Assembly: GCF_003610355.1 (NCBI RefSeq)
Contig: NZ_RAPY01000004.1
Span: 248,001 to 312,000 of the forward strand
Direction of reading: 5' to 3'
DNA: 64,000 bases
From: Sphingobacterium detergens
GTDB lineage: Bacteria; Bacteroidota; Bacteroidia; Sphingobacteriales; Sphingobacteriaceae
The position numbers were made by a program, and so were the translations under genes. Each line of letters starts with the position of its first letter. The first letter of the stretch is position 1. The notes beneath the pieces are model-generated. The model ran no database searches, was not told the origin of the DNA, and worked only from the letters and a program-made list of their open reading frames with translations. Shown piece after piece: positions 42,863-51,607 of the stretch.

Positions 42863-43486
42863 ATGAAAATTATTGCCGTGTTGGACGATCATCCCTTATT
42901 ATTGGAAGGGGTGACTTCTTTTCTCAATAATCAAAAAGGGTATAAGGTATATTCATTTCTGGAGCAAGTATCATTGATCGAATTCTTGGATACGACGGAA
43001 GTGGATTTGGTCCTTATGGATATGCAGCTTTTGAATACCAGCGGATTGGACGTCTGTCTACAGGTGAAGAAGCTGTTTCCAGAGGTTCCAGTTGTTGCAT
43101 TAAGCAATTTAGCGGATCGTAATCTTATTTTTCAGTTTATGCGAAATGGCGGGAATGGTTATATACTAAAGGATGTTTCTAATGACGAATTCCTTCGTTG
43201 TGTACAACTTGGACTTGATGGAAAGAAAGCGCTTTGCGATAAAGCAAAGGATCTTTATGCCGGAGCTGTCACGTCCATGGAAGATCTTCCACGTTTAACA
43301 CGAAGGGAAAAAGAGATTTTGACGATGGTTGCCGATGGCTATACCAGTAATCAGATTGCGGAGAAACTATTTTTAAGTCCCGTTACGATTGAAACCCACC
43401 GACGCAATCTTCTGACCAAATTCAAAGTAAAAAATATGATCGAATTGGTACAACTTGCGCTAACACATAAATTGTTGGGGTTCTAG
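42863..43486 (+). CDS. NarL/LuxR-type response regulator, 207 aa
   Basis: The receiver domain spans about 1-120, with the acidic pocket (VLDDHPLLL), phospho-acceptor Asp in DLVLMDMQLLNTSGLDV (about residue 52), Ser in VVALSNLAD and Lys in GYILKDVSNDE. The LuxR helix-turn-helix spans about 142-200: LTRREKEILTMVADGYTSNQIAEKLFLSPVTIETHRRNLLTKFKVKN. It is the cognate partner of the histidine kinase 14 bp upstream. It converges with cydB (18 bp between stops), so targets are not indicated by position. Confidence 0.95.
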   Translation: MKIIAVLDDHPLLLEGVTSFLNNQKGYKVYSFLEQVSLIEFLDTTEVDLVLMDMQLLNTSGLDVCLQVKKLFPEVPVVALSNLADRNLIFQFMRNGGNGYILKDVSNDEFLRCVQLGLDGKKALCDKAKDLYAGAVTSMEDLPRLTRREKEILTMVADGYTSNQIAEKLFLSPVTIETHRRNLLTKFKVKNMIELVQLALTHKLLGF

Positions 43487-43504
43487 CTTGTCGGAGCCAT
43501 TATG

Positions 43505-44581
43505 CTAATGCTCACCATAACCGACATCATCCAGTTTTCCTTTAAAGACCCTAAATTGAATAATAAAATAGGCTACGACCAAAATTGCTGCAAAAATAAA
43601 CCATCCCAAACCTACGGATAGGCCATATTCATGTGCTGCGGCATTCTGGATGGTAAGCGAGGGGTTTACCTCATTGGTTGATGGTAATAAAGTTGGAAAC
43701 ATAGAGGCCACTGTGGTTGCAAAGCTTCCCAGTATAAATAGGGAAGAGAACATAAAACCCGTACCATCTTTTTTGAACGTCCTGATCCAAAATTGTCCCA
43801 GCAGGCCAATCGCTGCAATCAACGGGAATATCCAGAGCCAATAATGATTTTGCAGATTATTTAAGGAGATTGGTTTTACATAATGCCAGACATAAGCAGA
43901 TAGTATGACCAATACAAGTAATACGAAATTCAATTTAAATATGATGTCTTTAAGACGCTGATTTAAGGTGCTGGATGTTTTTAATATGACCCATCCCGCA
44001 CCATGGATAGTCAGGGTGACGACTGCTACTAAACCTAGTATCAGTGTAAACCAGTCAATGATACCTTGATGTTCAGCCAAAGGGTCGAAAGTTGGGTTCC
44101 AGAGTGCGAGGAAGAAATAATGTGGTTCTTGCGTGGATACCCCGTTTTCAACCATCCCCAGATTGACTCCCCGAACGACGTTGCCTAAGGCAGCGCCAAA
44201 AAATAGTGCTAGGAGTAAGCTCGCTAAACCAAAAGCTTTATCCCATAACGCTTCCCAAAGTCGGTGATGTATTTGTCCTCTCAGCTCAAGACTTATTGCC
44301 CTAAAGATCAGTAACCATAATACGAGCATCAGCGGGAGGTAGAATCCACTAAAAGATGAAGCATAAAGTGTTGGAAAAGCAAAAAATAAAACGCCACCAG
44401 ATGCGATCAGCCAAACTTCATTAGCGTCCCAAAAAGGGCCGATTGCATTTGTTACGGCCTTTTTCTCCTCTTCGGTCTTTGCGAAGAACAAATGCACAAT
44501 TCCCGCTCCAAAATCATAACCATCGAGGACAACATAAATGCCCAACATAAAAGTCAATACGATAAACCAGAATATTTCCAT
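43505..44581 (-). CDS. cydB: Cytochrome bd ubiquinol oxidase subunit II, 358 aa
   Basis: About eight membrane helices. The N-terminus MEIFWFIVLTFMLGIYVVLDGYDFGAGI has the conserved DGFD/DGYD motif at about residue 21, and GPFWDANEVWLIASGGVLFFAFP follows (about residues 48-70, with the typical W-G/D-N-x-V-W-L motif). CydB is the structural subunit of the cytochrome bd quinol oxidase, which reduces O2 with high affinity and generates proton motive force. It is 6 bp after cydA in the same operon. No CydX-like small protein was seen downstream. Length of 358 is typical of Bacteroidota. Confidence 0.95.
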   Translation of the reverse strand: MEIFWFIVLTFMLGIYVVLDGYDFGAGIVHLFFAKTEEEKKAVTNAIGPFWDANEVWLIASGGVLFFAFPTLYASSFSGFYLPLMLVLWLLIFRAISLELRGQIHHRLWEALWDKAFGLASLLLALFFGAALGNVVRGVNLGMVENGVSTQEPHYFFLALWNPTFDPLAEHQGIIDWFTLILGLVAVVTLTIHGAGWVILKTSSTLNQRLKDIIFKLNFVLLVLVILSAYVWHYVKPISLNNLQNHYWLWIFPLIAAIGLLGQFWIRTFKKDGTGFMFSSLFILGSFATTVASMFPTLLPSTNEVNPSLTIQNAAAHEYGLSVGLGWFIFAAILVVAYFIIQFRVFKGKLDDVGYGEH

Positions 44582-44587
44582 AACAAA

Positions 44588-45925
44588 TTAGTTTAAAGCA
44601 ATATGAGGCTCGGGGCCTTTTCGAATAATTTTCAATACCAACATAAGGAACAACAATCCCAAAAGAATATAGAGTCCGACAAATCCCAGTAAAGTAAATA
44701 AGGTATTACCAGAAGATACCGTGGGCGATACCCCATCTACCATACGCATCAGATTGTAGACCAACCAAGGTTGTCGTCCTAGCTCGGATGTATACCAACC
44801 TGCCGTATTGGCGATATAAGGAAAGGGGATCATAAACATAATGATCCACAGTAACCATTTGGTCTGATATAGCTTATTTCGCCAAAGTAAGATGCTACCC
44901 AATACCATGATTCCAATGAATATTGTACCTAGACCAACCATGATGTGATAGCTATAATAGAGGCCGGGGACATTTGTTGGATGCAATGAGTCGTCAAATT
45001 CATTCAGGCCCTTTATTTCTGCATCCCAACGTTGATAGGTAAGGAAGCTTAAAACATTAGGCACTGCAATTTTATTGTCCAGTTTTTTGTTTTCCATATC
45101 AGGTTGACCGATCAGGATAATTTCGGATCCCCCTTTTTCTGTTTTGAAGATACCTTCCATCGCTGCGAATGATGCAGGTTGATATTTTACCACATTTTTG
45201 GCGGCTAGATCTCCTGTAGGAAATGCGAGCATGACAGATGAAATGGCACCAAAGATTACGCCGCTTTTAACGAATATCTTTCCAAATTTGCTATGTCTAT
45301 CGCTGAGGAGATAGAAAGCTCCTATAGAGGCAACAAAAAAAGAACTTGTAACCAGAGATCCAGCTTGATTGTGGAGATAAGAAGGCCATAACCACGGATT
45401 GCTAAATAAAGAACTGAAATTGTTGAGTACAAACTTGCCATTTTCGAGAATTTCATAACCTACAGGGTGCTGCATCCAGGAATGTGTGGCAATAATTAAA
45501 AACCCACTGGCCCAAGACCCAATGAATACCATCAAACCGGAGAGAAAATGTAGTTTGTGACCAAGTAATTTTTCTCCGAAGAGAAACATGCCCAAAAAGG
45601 AAGACTCCAGGAAAAATGAAAACATTCCCTCCATGGCCAAGGTCTGCCCAATGATTCCCCCTGTAAGCTCAGAGAATTTTGCCCAATTTGTCCCAAATTG
45701 AAATTCCATGGGTATCCCTGTCACAACACCCATTGTAAAATTCAGTGCAAAGATTTTCATCCAAAACTTTGATGCATTGTTGTAATCTTCATTGTGCGTT
45801 TGTAAAAATTTCCATTTGAAATAAACAATCATCAATGATAATCCCATAGTCAATTGGGGAAATAAATAGTGGAATGTGATTGTAAAGGCAAATTGAAGCC
45901 GATTGTAAAGAATCATGTCTTCCAT
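44588..45925 (-). CDS. cydA: Cytochrome bd ubiquinol oxidase subunit I, 445 aa
   Basis: Typical CydA: FAFTITFHYLFPQLTMGLSLMIVYFKW (heme-binding His about residue 19). GRQPWLVYNLMRM (about 383) is the CydA signature near the quinol site. Membrane helices number about nine. At 445 aa the quinol-binding loop is of the short type, compared with about 520 aa in E. coli. It carries hemes b558, b595 and d. First gene of a cydAB operon. The start codon is ATG at 45925; the gene is divergent from a diheme cytochrome 136 bp away. Confidence 0.96.
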   Translation of the reverse strand: MEDMILYNRLQFAFTITFHYLFPQLTMGLSLMIVYFKWKFLQTHNEDYNNASKFWMKIFALNFTMGVVTGIPMEFQFGTNWAKFSELTGGIIGQTLAMEGMFSFFLESSFLGMFLFGEKLLGHKLHFLSGLMVFIGSWASGFLIIATHSWMQHPVGYEILENGKFVLNNFSSLFSNPWLWPSYLHNQAGSLVTSSFFVASIGAFYLLSDRHSKFGKIFVKSGVIFGAISSVMLAFPTGDLAAKNVVKYQPASFAAMEGIFKTEKGGSEIILIGQPDMENKKLDNKIAVPNVLSFLTYQRWDAEIKGLNEFDDSLHPTNVPGLYYSYHIMVGLGTIFIGIMVLGSILLWRNKLYQTKWLLWIIMFMIPFPYIANTAGWYTSELGRQPWLVYNLMRMVDGVSPTVSSGNTLFTLLGFVGLYILLGLLFLMLVLKIIRKGPEPHIALN

Positions 45926-46061
45926 GGATCCGATTTTTGGTTAATGACATTTAAATATAGCTATTTTTTTGTCGTACCTACCCTTCAAAGTGTTTTATTT
46001 TTTTGTCTTATCTTCGCCCCAACAACAGAAAATAGCGAAAGGGAAGGGGAGCACAAGAGGT

Positions 46062-47048
46062 ATGAAAAAAACGATAATTTTAATGGGTGTTTTGCTGATA
46101 CCCATACTTTTTATTCTACTCAACAACAAGGACAGAGGCACGTTAGAGGCGGACAATATCGTATTTAGGGATAAATTATCCGATTACGGATTGTTCAAAG
46201 GGAAAATAGCTGATCTCGTACCCAATGATCAAGGGGTTTCTTATGAGCTGGCTTCCGCACTGTTTACAGATTATGCCGACAAAAAACGTGTTATTTTCCT
46301 GCCAAAAGGAAAGAAAATAGTGGCTTCTGATGATGGATTGCCAGATTTTCCAGATGGAACCATTATCGCGAAATCTTTTTTTTACCCAAAGAAAGACACT
46401 ATACAAACGTCTACATTCGTATTGCTTGAAACACGTCTCCTGATCAACAAAGAGGGGCAGTGGAATGCCGCAACCTATCAATGGAATTCGACCCAAGATG
46501 AGGCCTTCTTATTAGCTGATAGTGCAGTTGTACCGGTTTCATTTTTAGATAATAAAGGCGTGAAACGACAGACAAATTATATCATTCCTTCACGAACAGA
46601 CTGTATTGCATGTCATCGCCAGGGAGATCGTCTGCTCCCGATAGGTCCCAAAGTCAAAAATTTAAATCGGGTTGTGCTGCGGGATCGAGACACAATTCAA
46701 CAGTTAGCATATCTGAAAGATAAAGGTATAATAGATATTCCGCTCTTGAGAAAGCTAACTTCGTTACCTAGCTATGATGACCTTAGTCAATCTACCGAGC
46801 ACCGAGCAAGAGCTTATCTCGAGGTGAATTGCGCGCATTGTCATAATCCTAAGGGAACTGCTTATATGACTATGCTTGATCTCAGATTTGAAAGTCCGAT
46901 AAACGAAACTGGGATTTGGCTCAAACAGGCAAAAATTATCGGACGAATGTCTGTACTAGGTGAGATGCATATGCCTCAAAAAGGAACTACTATACTTCAT
47001 GAGGAAGGTGTAATACTAATCAAGGATTATCTTAAGTCCTTGAGATAA
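46062..47048 (+). CDS. Exported diheme c-type cytochrome-like protein, 328 aa
   Basis: An N-terminal hydrophobic segment MKKTIILMGVLLIPILFILL can serve as signal anchor. Two CxxCH heme-attachment motifs are present: CIACH near residue 181 and CAHCH near residue 257. The region between the hemes and the signal (about 30-170) resembles SO2930-type diheme cytochromes found near redox genes. An in-frame upstream ATG (45969) adds 31 low-quality residues, so the ATG at 46062, preceded by GGGGAG and AAGAGG, is chosen. The gene is divergent from cydAB and likely works in periplasmic electron transfer, but its partner is unknown. Confidence 0.8.
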   Translation: MKKTIILMGVLLIPILFILLNNKDRGTLEADNIVFRDKLSDYGLFKGKIADLVPNDQGVSYELASALFTDYADKKRVIFLPKGKKIVASDDGLPDFPDGTIIAKSFFYPKKDTIQTSTFVLLETRLLINKEGQWNAATYQWNSTQDEAFLLADSAVVPVSFLDNKGVKRQTNYIIPSRTDCIACHRQGDRLLPIGPKVKNLNRVVLRDRDTIQQLAYLKDKGIIDIPLLRKLTSLPSYDDLSQSTEHRARAYLEVNCAHCHNPKGTAYMTMLDLRFESPINETGIWLKQAKIIGRMSVLGEMHMPQKGTTILHEEGVILIKDYLKSLR

Positions 47049-47224
47049 ATAAAATTCAAATTTAGAAGCTATTGGTAATTAGGGTTTAATTGAGTGTTTT
47101 TCTACTCTTAAACCGGATTTTGCATATGTTTTAATAAAATCTATAGAATTAGTAGATTATATTGAAATATCTTTTATATTTGTGATAGATAAATTTCCCT
47201 TATCTTTTCTCAAATAGACAGCAG

Positions 47225-47242
47225 GGGAGGCGCTCGCCTCCC
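47225..47242. repeat. Short GC-rich palindrome upstream of the sulfatase
   Basis: GGGAGGCG (47225-47232) and CGCCTCCC (47235-47242) form a perfect 8-bp inverted repeat with a 2-nt centre, in otherwise AT-rich intergenic DNA of about 290 bp. No T-run follows on either side. Its function is unknown; it could be a protein site or a REP-like element. Confidence 0.5.
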
Positions 47243-47339
47243 TGAATGTCTCCAAAATAGAAACAAGTTTTCGATTGGCGTTGGCACTTGTTCGTATTTT
47301 CTTATATTGCGGTCGTGTTTCCAATTAAATAATACTATC

Positions 47340-48704
47340 ATGATGCGGTATACCAAACTTTTCATGGCAATGGCCATGTTTCTCTTCGTTACATTTGTTA
47401 ATGCACAAAATAAGAAGCCTAATATAATCCTGATTCTTACAGATGATTTAGGGTATAGTGACCTCGGCTGTTATGGCAGTCCTAATATTTCAACCCCTTT
47501 TTTGGATTCAATCGCCAGTAAAGGTGTGCGGGCAACCAACTTTATGGTGTCAACCCCCTCTTGCACTCCCTCACGGGCATCTTTGCTGACCGGGCGCTAT
47601 GCTTCCCGTTATAATCTACCTGCCCCAATCGGTCCCGGATCAAATCTCGGATTACCGGATGAGGAAGAAACTATTGCGGAGCTACTAAAAAAAGTAGGGT
47701 ATCGTACGGGGCTGATCGGTAAGTGGCATCTTGGTGATAAACAAGCTTATCATCATCCAAATAAACAAGGATTCGATTTTTTCTATGGGATGCTGTATAG
47801 TCATGACTATCGCGACCCTTACGTAAAAACGGATTCTGTGATTAAAATTTTTAGAAATAGAAAACCGGAGGTTGTAGCACCCGATGATTCAGATTTAAGT
47901 GCCTTATACCATAAGGAAACAGTCGATTTTATAGAAAATCAGGATAAAGATCATCCATTCTTTTTATATTATGCGCATAATTTCCCACATCTTCCATTGG
48001 CTTTTGCGAACAAAAAGAATAAGTTTGCCGATCAGCAAAATGCAGGCCCATTAGGAGCGGTGATGCGCGAGCTGGATCATAACTTTGCCGAACTTTGGAA
48101 GACAGTTGAGAAAAAAGGATTGGCAGATAATACTATTCTGATTTTCTCAAGTGACAACGGCCCGTGGATTGCCTATCCTTCGCGGATGTCAGATGACCAT
48201 GCAACAAAAAATTGGCATGTGGGTACCGCTGGAGTATTTAAAGGATCAAAAGCCGAAACGACCGAGGGGGGAGTACGTGTTCCATTTATCGTGTACGGAA
48301 AAGGATATGCGCAAGAAGGTAAGGTAATTAGACAGGCGATCAGCAACTTAGATGTGTTACCGACAATAGCGAAATGGACGGGAGCTCCTCTTCCAAAAAA
48401 ATCCATCGATGGCCAGGTAATAGATGATTTATTGAGTGGTAAAACAGAGGATTTAAAGGCTGCACATCGACCTATATTTTTAGTAAACTACGGTCACGTT
48501 GAAGCTGTTCGATCAGGTGATTGGAAATATAGACGAGTACCGGCGGGTGTCAACCAGATATCGGGAAAGCCCTATGACGCGGTAGAAGAATTGCATAATA
48601 TAGCTTGGGATCCAAGTGAGCGAACCAATATCTTAGCGGATTATCCCGAGAAAGCGGCGGAATTACGTTTACTGTTTGAAAACTTCGATGGGAATATGAA
48701 ATAA
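47340..48704 (+). CDS. Secreted S1 sulfatase (arylsulfatase family), 454 aa
   Basis: A signal peptide (ending near residue 23, NAQ) is followed by the sulfatase fold. PNIILILTDDLGYSDLGCYG (about 27-46) carries the metal-binding Asp pair. The maturation signature CTPSRASLLTGR starts at Cys75, which an anaerobic or aerobic sulfatase-maturating enzyme converts to formylglycine. GLIGKWHLG (about residue 124) is the conserved lysine/histidine motif. ILIFSSDNGPW holds further metal ligands. It removes sulfate from glycans or other esters in the periplasm. Its convergent neighbour is the GH3 of the PUL. Substrate unknown; I see no other sulfatase nearby. Start at the ATG at 47340, or the next ATG at 47343. 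Confidence 0.92.
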   Translation: MMRYTKLFMAMAMFLFVTFVNAQNKKPNIILILTDDLGYSDLGCYGSPNISTPFLDSIASKGVRATNFMVSTPSCTPSRASLLTGRYASRYNLPAPIGPGSNLGLPDEEETIAELLKKVGYRTGLIGKWHLGDKQAYHHPNKQGFDFFYGMLYSHDYRDPYVKTDSVIKIFRNRKPEVVAPDDSDLSALYHKETVDFIENQDKDHPFFLYYAHNFPHLPLAFANKKNKFADQQNAGPLGAVMRELDHNFAELWKTVEKKGLADNTILIFSSDNGPWIAYPSRMSDDHATKNWHVGTAGVFKGSKAETTEGGVRVPFIVYGKGYAQEGKVIRQAISNLDVLPTIAKWTGAPLPKKSIDGQVIDDLLSGKTEDLKAAHRPIFLVNYGHVEAVRSGDWKYRRVPAGVNQISGKPYDAVEELHNIAWDPSERTNILADYPEKAAELRLLFENFDGNMK

Positions 48705-48883
48705 CAAAGAGATTAGGGGATATACGTTAACAGTACTCATTTCTCTGTAAGGAATATTGGGTCTATTTTTGAAATCGTCCTGTCTGTTTTATTGGCTTGT
48801 TTACAGATGCTGGTACTTTACTTATGACCAAGTTAACACCATCTTTGCCAGTAAATCCCTATTAACAGGTACTTTATATGGTT

Positions 48884-48963
48884 TTAACAGGGGGGTAATA
48901 GGGTTTTAACCCTGCTATACCCCTGTTAACCCCCTGTTATACCCCTGCTAATCCCCTATTAAT
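48884..48963. repeat. 11-bp tandem repeat CCCCTGYTAWN with inverted copies
   Basis: Five near-identical units lie head to tail at 48910-48963: CCCTGCTATA, CCCCTGTTAAC, CCCCTGTTATA, CCCCTGCTAAT, CCCCTATTAAT. On the left an inverted copy (TTAACAGGGG, 48884-48893) pairs perfectly over 10 bp with 48920-48929, and AGGGTT/AACCCT forms an inner stem. The array could fold as a cruciform. It sits between the convergent sulfatase and GH3 genes, within a 370-bp gene-free stretch. Confidence 0.75.
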
Positions 48964-49072
48964 ACCTAAGTTGGTGTTAATCAATAGTTAATTTGTGCCC
49001 CAGCCGCTAAGCAAACAAATAAAAGCTGTCTAAAAAATAACGTAAGTCCCTGATAAGTGGGGTAAGTCTACT

Positions 49073-51349
49073 TTAAAGCAGCTTAAAATCCTTCTCCTTT
49101 ACATCGCGACTATTAGGTCCAATGTAAACTTTGAAATCTCCCGGTTCGGCTACATAGTTCAGATTGTTATCAAAGAATTTGAGGTCTTTTACTCGAATCT
49201 CAAACTTAATAGTCTTCGTTTCACCTTTCTTTAAAAATATTTTTTGAAAACCTCTTAACTCTTTGACCGGACGGGTGACCGAACCGACCAAATCCTGGAT
49301 ATATAATTGAACAGTTTCTTCGGCATCATAATGACCTGTATTGCTAATAGTAATACGCGCTTGAATATTACTACTGCTGTCCAATGTGTTTTTATCTAGA
49401 TGAATCTCACCATAGGTAAAGCTCGTGTAGCTCAATCCATAACCGAAAGGGTAGAGCGGGGAGTTGCTTACATCTAAATAATTCGATTTAAATTTTTCAA
49501 AATCCCCGGAATTACCATAAGGTCTTCCGGTGTTTTTGTGTGCATAATAGATCGGAATCTGTCCAACATTACGCGGAAAAGTTGCTGTAATCTTTCCCGA
49601 AGGGACAACATCTCCAAACAATACGTCCGCAACAGCCTTTCCAGTTTCTGAGCCTCCAAACCAAACATTTAATATGGCTGGAACATGTGCATCTTCCCAG
49701 GTAAGAGTAAGCGGTCTGCCTGTAAATAATACAAGAACAACTGGTTTCCCGGTTGATAACAATGCTTTTAAAAGGTTTTGTTGATTGGCGGGAATATCCA
49801 ATTCGGAGCGGCTTGAGCTTTCACCTGACATTTCAGAGGATTCTCCAAGTGCCGCAACAACGACATCCGATTGTTGCGCGACTTTCACTGCTTCTGCAAT
49901 AATTTCATCTTCTTTTCGGGGATCTCTAGTTATCGTACGACCAAACATTGTCGCATGCTTTTGGTAGGTAGGATCTTCCAATAAGTTACTTCCCAGATGC
50001 GTGAGGATATTTACTTTGTCTCCCAATACTGCTTTCATTCCTTCTACCAAAGATGCTGTTTTCTCCAATTCTGCACTCACACTCCAGGTCCCCGGCATAT
50101 TGGCCCCTGAGTTGGCCAGGGGGCCAATCACAGCGATCGTACCTGATTTTTTTAATGGGAGCATCTGATTTTCATTTTTTAATAAAACAAATGATTTCGC
50201 TGCAATTTCTCTTGCTTTAGCATGATTGGCTGCAGAACCGATTATTGTTTTCGCACGCTGCTCATTGCAATAACGGTAAGGATCTTCGAATAATCCCAGT
50301 TTATACTTCGCTTCCAGTACAAACCGGCAAGCTCTATCAATATCAGTGAGTTTAACTTTACCTTCATCAAGTGATTTTTTTAAAGTTGTGAGAAAACCTT
50401 CGCCCACCATATCCATGTCAACTCCGGCATTTAAGCTTAAAGCCGAAACTTGTTGCAGATCTCCAAGTCCATGTGCTGTGAGTTCGTTAACAGCGGTATA
50501 GTCGGTTACAACCAGACCTTTAAAGCCCCATTGTTTGCGTAATACATCGGTCATCAACCATTTATTGGCCGAAGCAGGGACCCCATTAATGTCGTTGAAA
50601 GAGGTCATAATACTCCCAGCTCCGGCATCTATGGCCGCTTTGTAGGGTGGTAGATATTCATTGTACATACGATGGAGACTCATATCTGTGCTATTATAAT
50701 CTCGGCCACCTTCTGCCGCACCGTATAACGCAAAATGTTTGACACAAGCCATCATAGTGTTGTGTGCAGCTAGATTATCGCCTTGAAAACCATGAACGAT
50801 AGCCTCAGCAACTTTTGAACTTAGGTAAGTATCTTCACCCGCACCTTCGGAAATACGTCCCCATCTTGGATCTCTTGAAATATCTACCATTGGCGAAAAA
50901 GCCCAGTTAATACCATCAGCTGTAGCTTCTTCGGCAGCAATACGGGCAGACTGCTGAATTAACCCCATGTCCCATGTCGCTGCAAGCCCCAAGGGAATAG
51001 GGAAAACAGTGCGATAGCCATGTATTACATCCATACCGAAGATAATGGGAATCTTAAGTCTAGACTGTTTGATTGCAATTTCTTGGGTTTTGCGAATCTT
51101 GGTTGGTGTACTCATACTGAAGATACCACCAATCTGACCATTTCTGATTTTGGCTTCCACATCCGTGGAAACCGTAGTTCCCGTTGTCGCCTCACCGCCG
51201 GTGACTAGATTTAGCTGCCCGATCTTTTCTTCGATGGTCATTTTGGCCATAAGTCGGTCAATAAACTGATCCATTTTTTGATTCGACTGTGCTGGACTGG
51301 CATGCCAAGCTAAAAATGCAAGGAGGAATGTTCCTACTACTTTTTTCAT
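49073..51349 (-). CDS. Secreted GH3 beta-glucosidase, 758 aa
   Basis: A signal peptide (MKKVVGTFLLAFLAWHASPAQ) leads to the GH3 N-domain, with IIFGMDVIHGYRTVFPIPLGLAATWD (about 89-114) and the nucleophile Asp in GLVVTDYTAVNELTAHG (about 286). The C-terminal alpha/beta domain and FnIII-like end (ITISNTGHYDAEETVQLYIQDL) are complete. The start is the internal ATG at 51349, where the signal peptide begins; the upstream 28 in-frame codons look non-coding. It should hydrolyse beta-glucosides exolytically in the periplasm. Neighbouring GH144-like and SusCD genes suggest it acts on short beta-1,2-glucans (sophorose-type). Confidence 0.93.
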   Translation of the reverse strand: MKKVVGTFLLAFLAWHASPAQSNQKMDQFIDRLMAKMTIEEKIGQLNLVTGGEATTGTTVSTDVEAKIRNGQIGGIFSMSTPTKIRKTQEIAIKQSRLKIPIIFGMDVIHGYRTVFPIPLGLAATWDMGLIQQSARIAAEEATADGINWAFSPMVDISRDPRWGRISEGAGEDTYLSSKVAEAIVHGFQGDNLAAHNTMMACVKHFALYGAAEGGRDYNSTDMSLHRMYNEYLPPYKAAIDAGAGSIMTSFNDINGVPASANKWLMTDVLRKQWGFKGLVVTDYTAVNELTAHGLGDLQQVSALSLNAGVDMDMVGEGFLTTLKKSLDEGKVKLTDIDRACRFVLEAKYKLGLFEDPYRYCNEQRAKTIIGSAANHAKAREIAAKSFVLLKNENQMLPLKKSGTIAVIGPLANSGANMPGTWSVSAELEKTASLVEGMKAVLGDKVNILTHLGSNLLEDPTYQKHATMFGRTITRDPRKEDEIIAEAVKVAQQSDVVVAALGESSEMSGESSSRSELDIPANQQNLLKALLSTGKPVVLVLFTGRPLTLTWEDAHVPAILNVWFGGSETGKAVADVLFGDVVPSGKITATFPRNVGQIPIYYAHKNTGRPYGNSGDFEKFKSNYLDVSNSPLYPFGYGLSYTSFTYGEIHLDKNTLDSSSNIQARITISNTGHYDAEETVQLYIQDLVGSVTRPVKELRGFQKIFLKKGETKTIKFEIRVKDLKFFDNNLNYVAEPGDFKVYIGPNSRDVKEKDFKLL

Positions 51350-51607
51350 GGTATTAATTTCTTTTATATGTGTACGGACTCTTGCTATGAGTGTGCTCAG
51401 CAGATCCGAATTTGTCGATGATTGAAGTTTCAATAGATAACGATTGCATTGTATATCTATATTATTTGCAGTTCATCTTCATCTATTTTTGTTATTTATA
51501 AAACAGGCTTGATAATTAGTTCAAGCTTGTTATTGACGATTTTATATTTTCGTGGATGGAACCATTTTCAACGTGTGACGGATTAAAAATGATTCCGGAA
51601 TTTGCCA

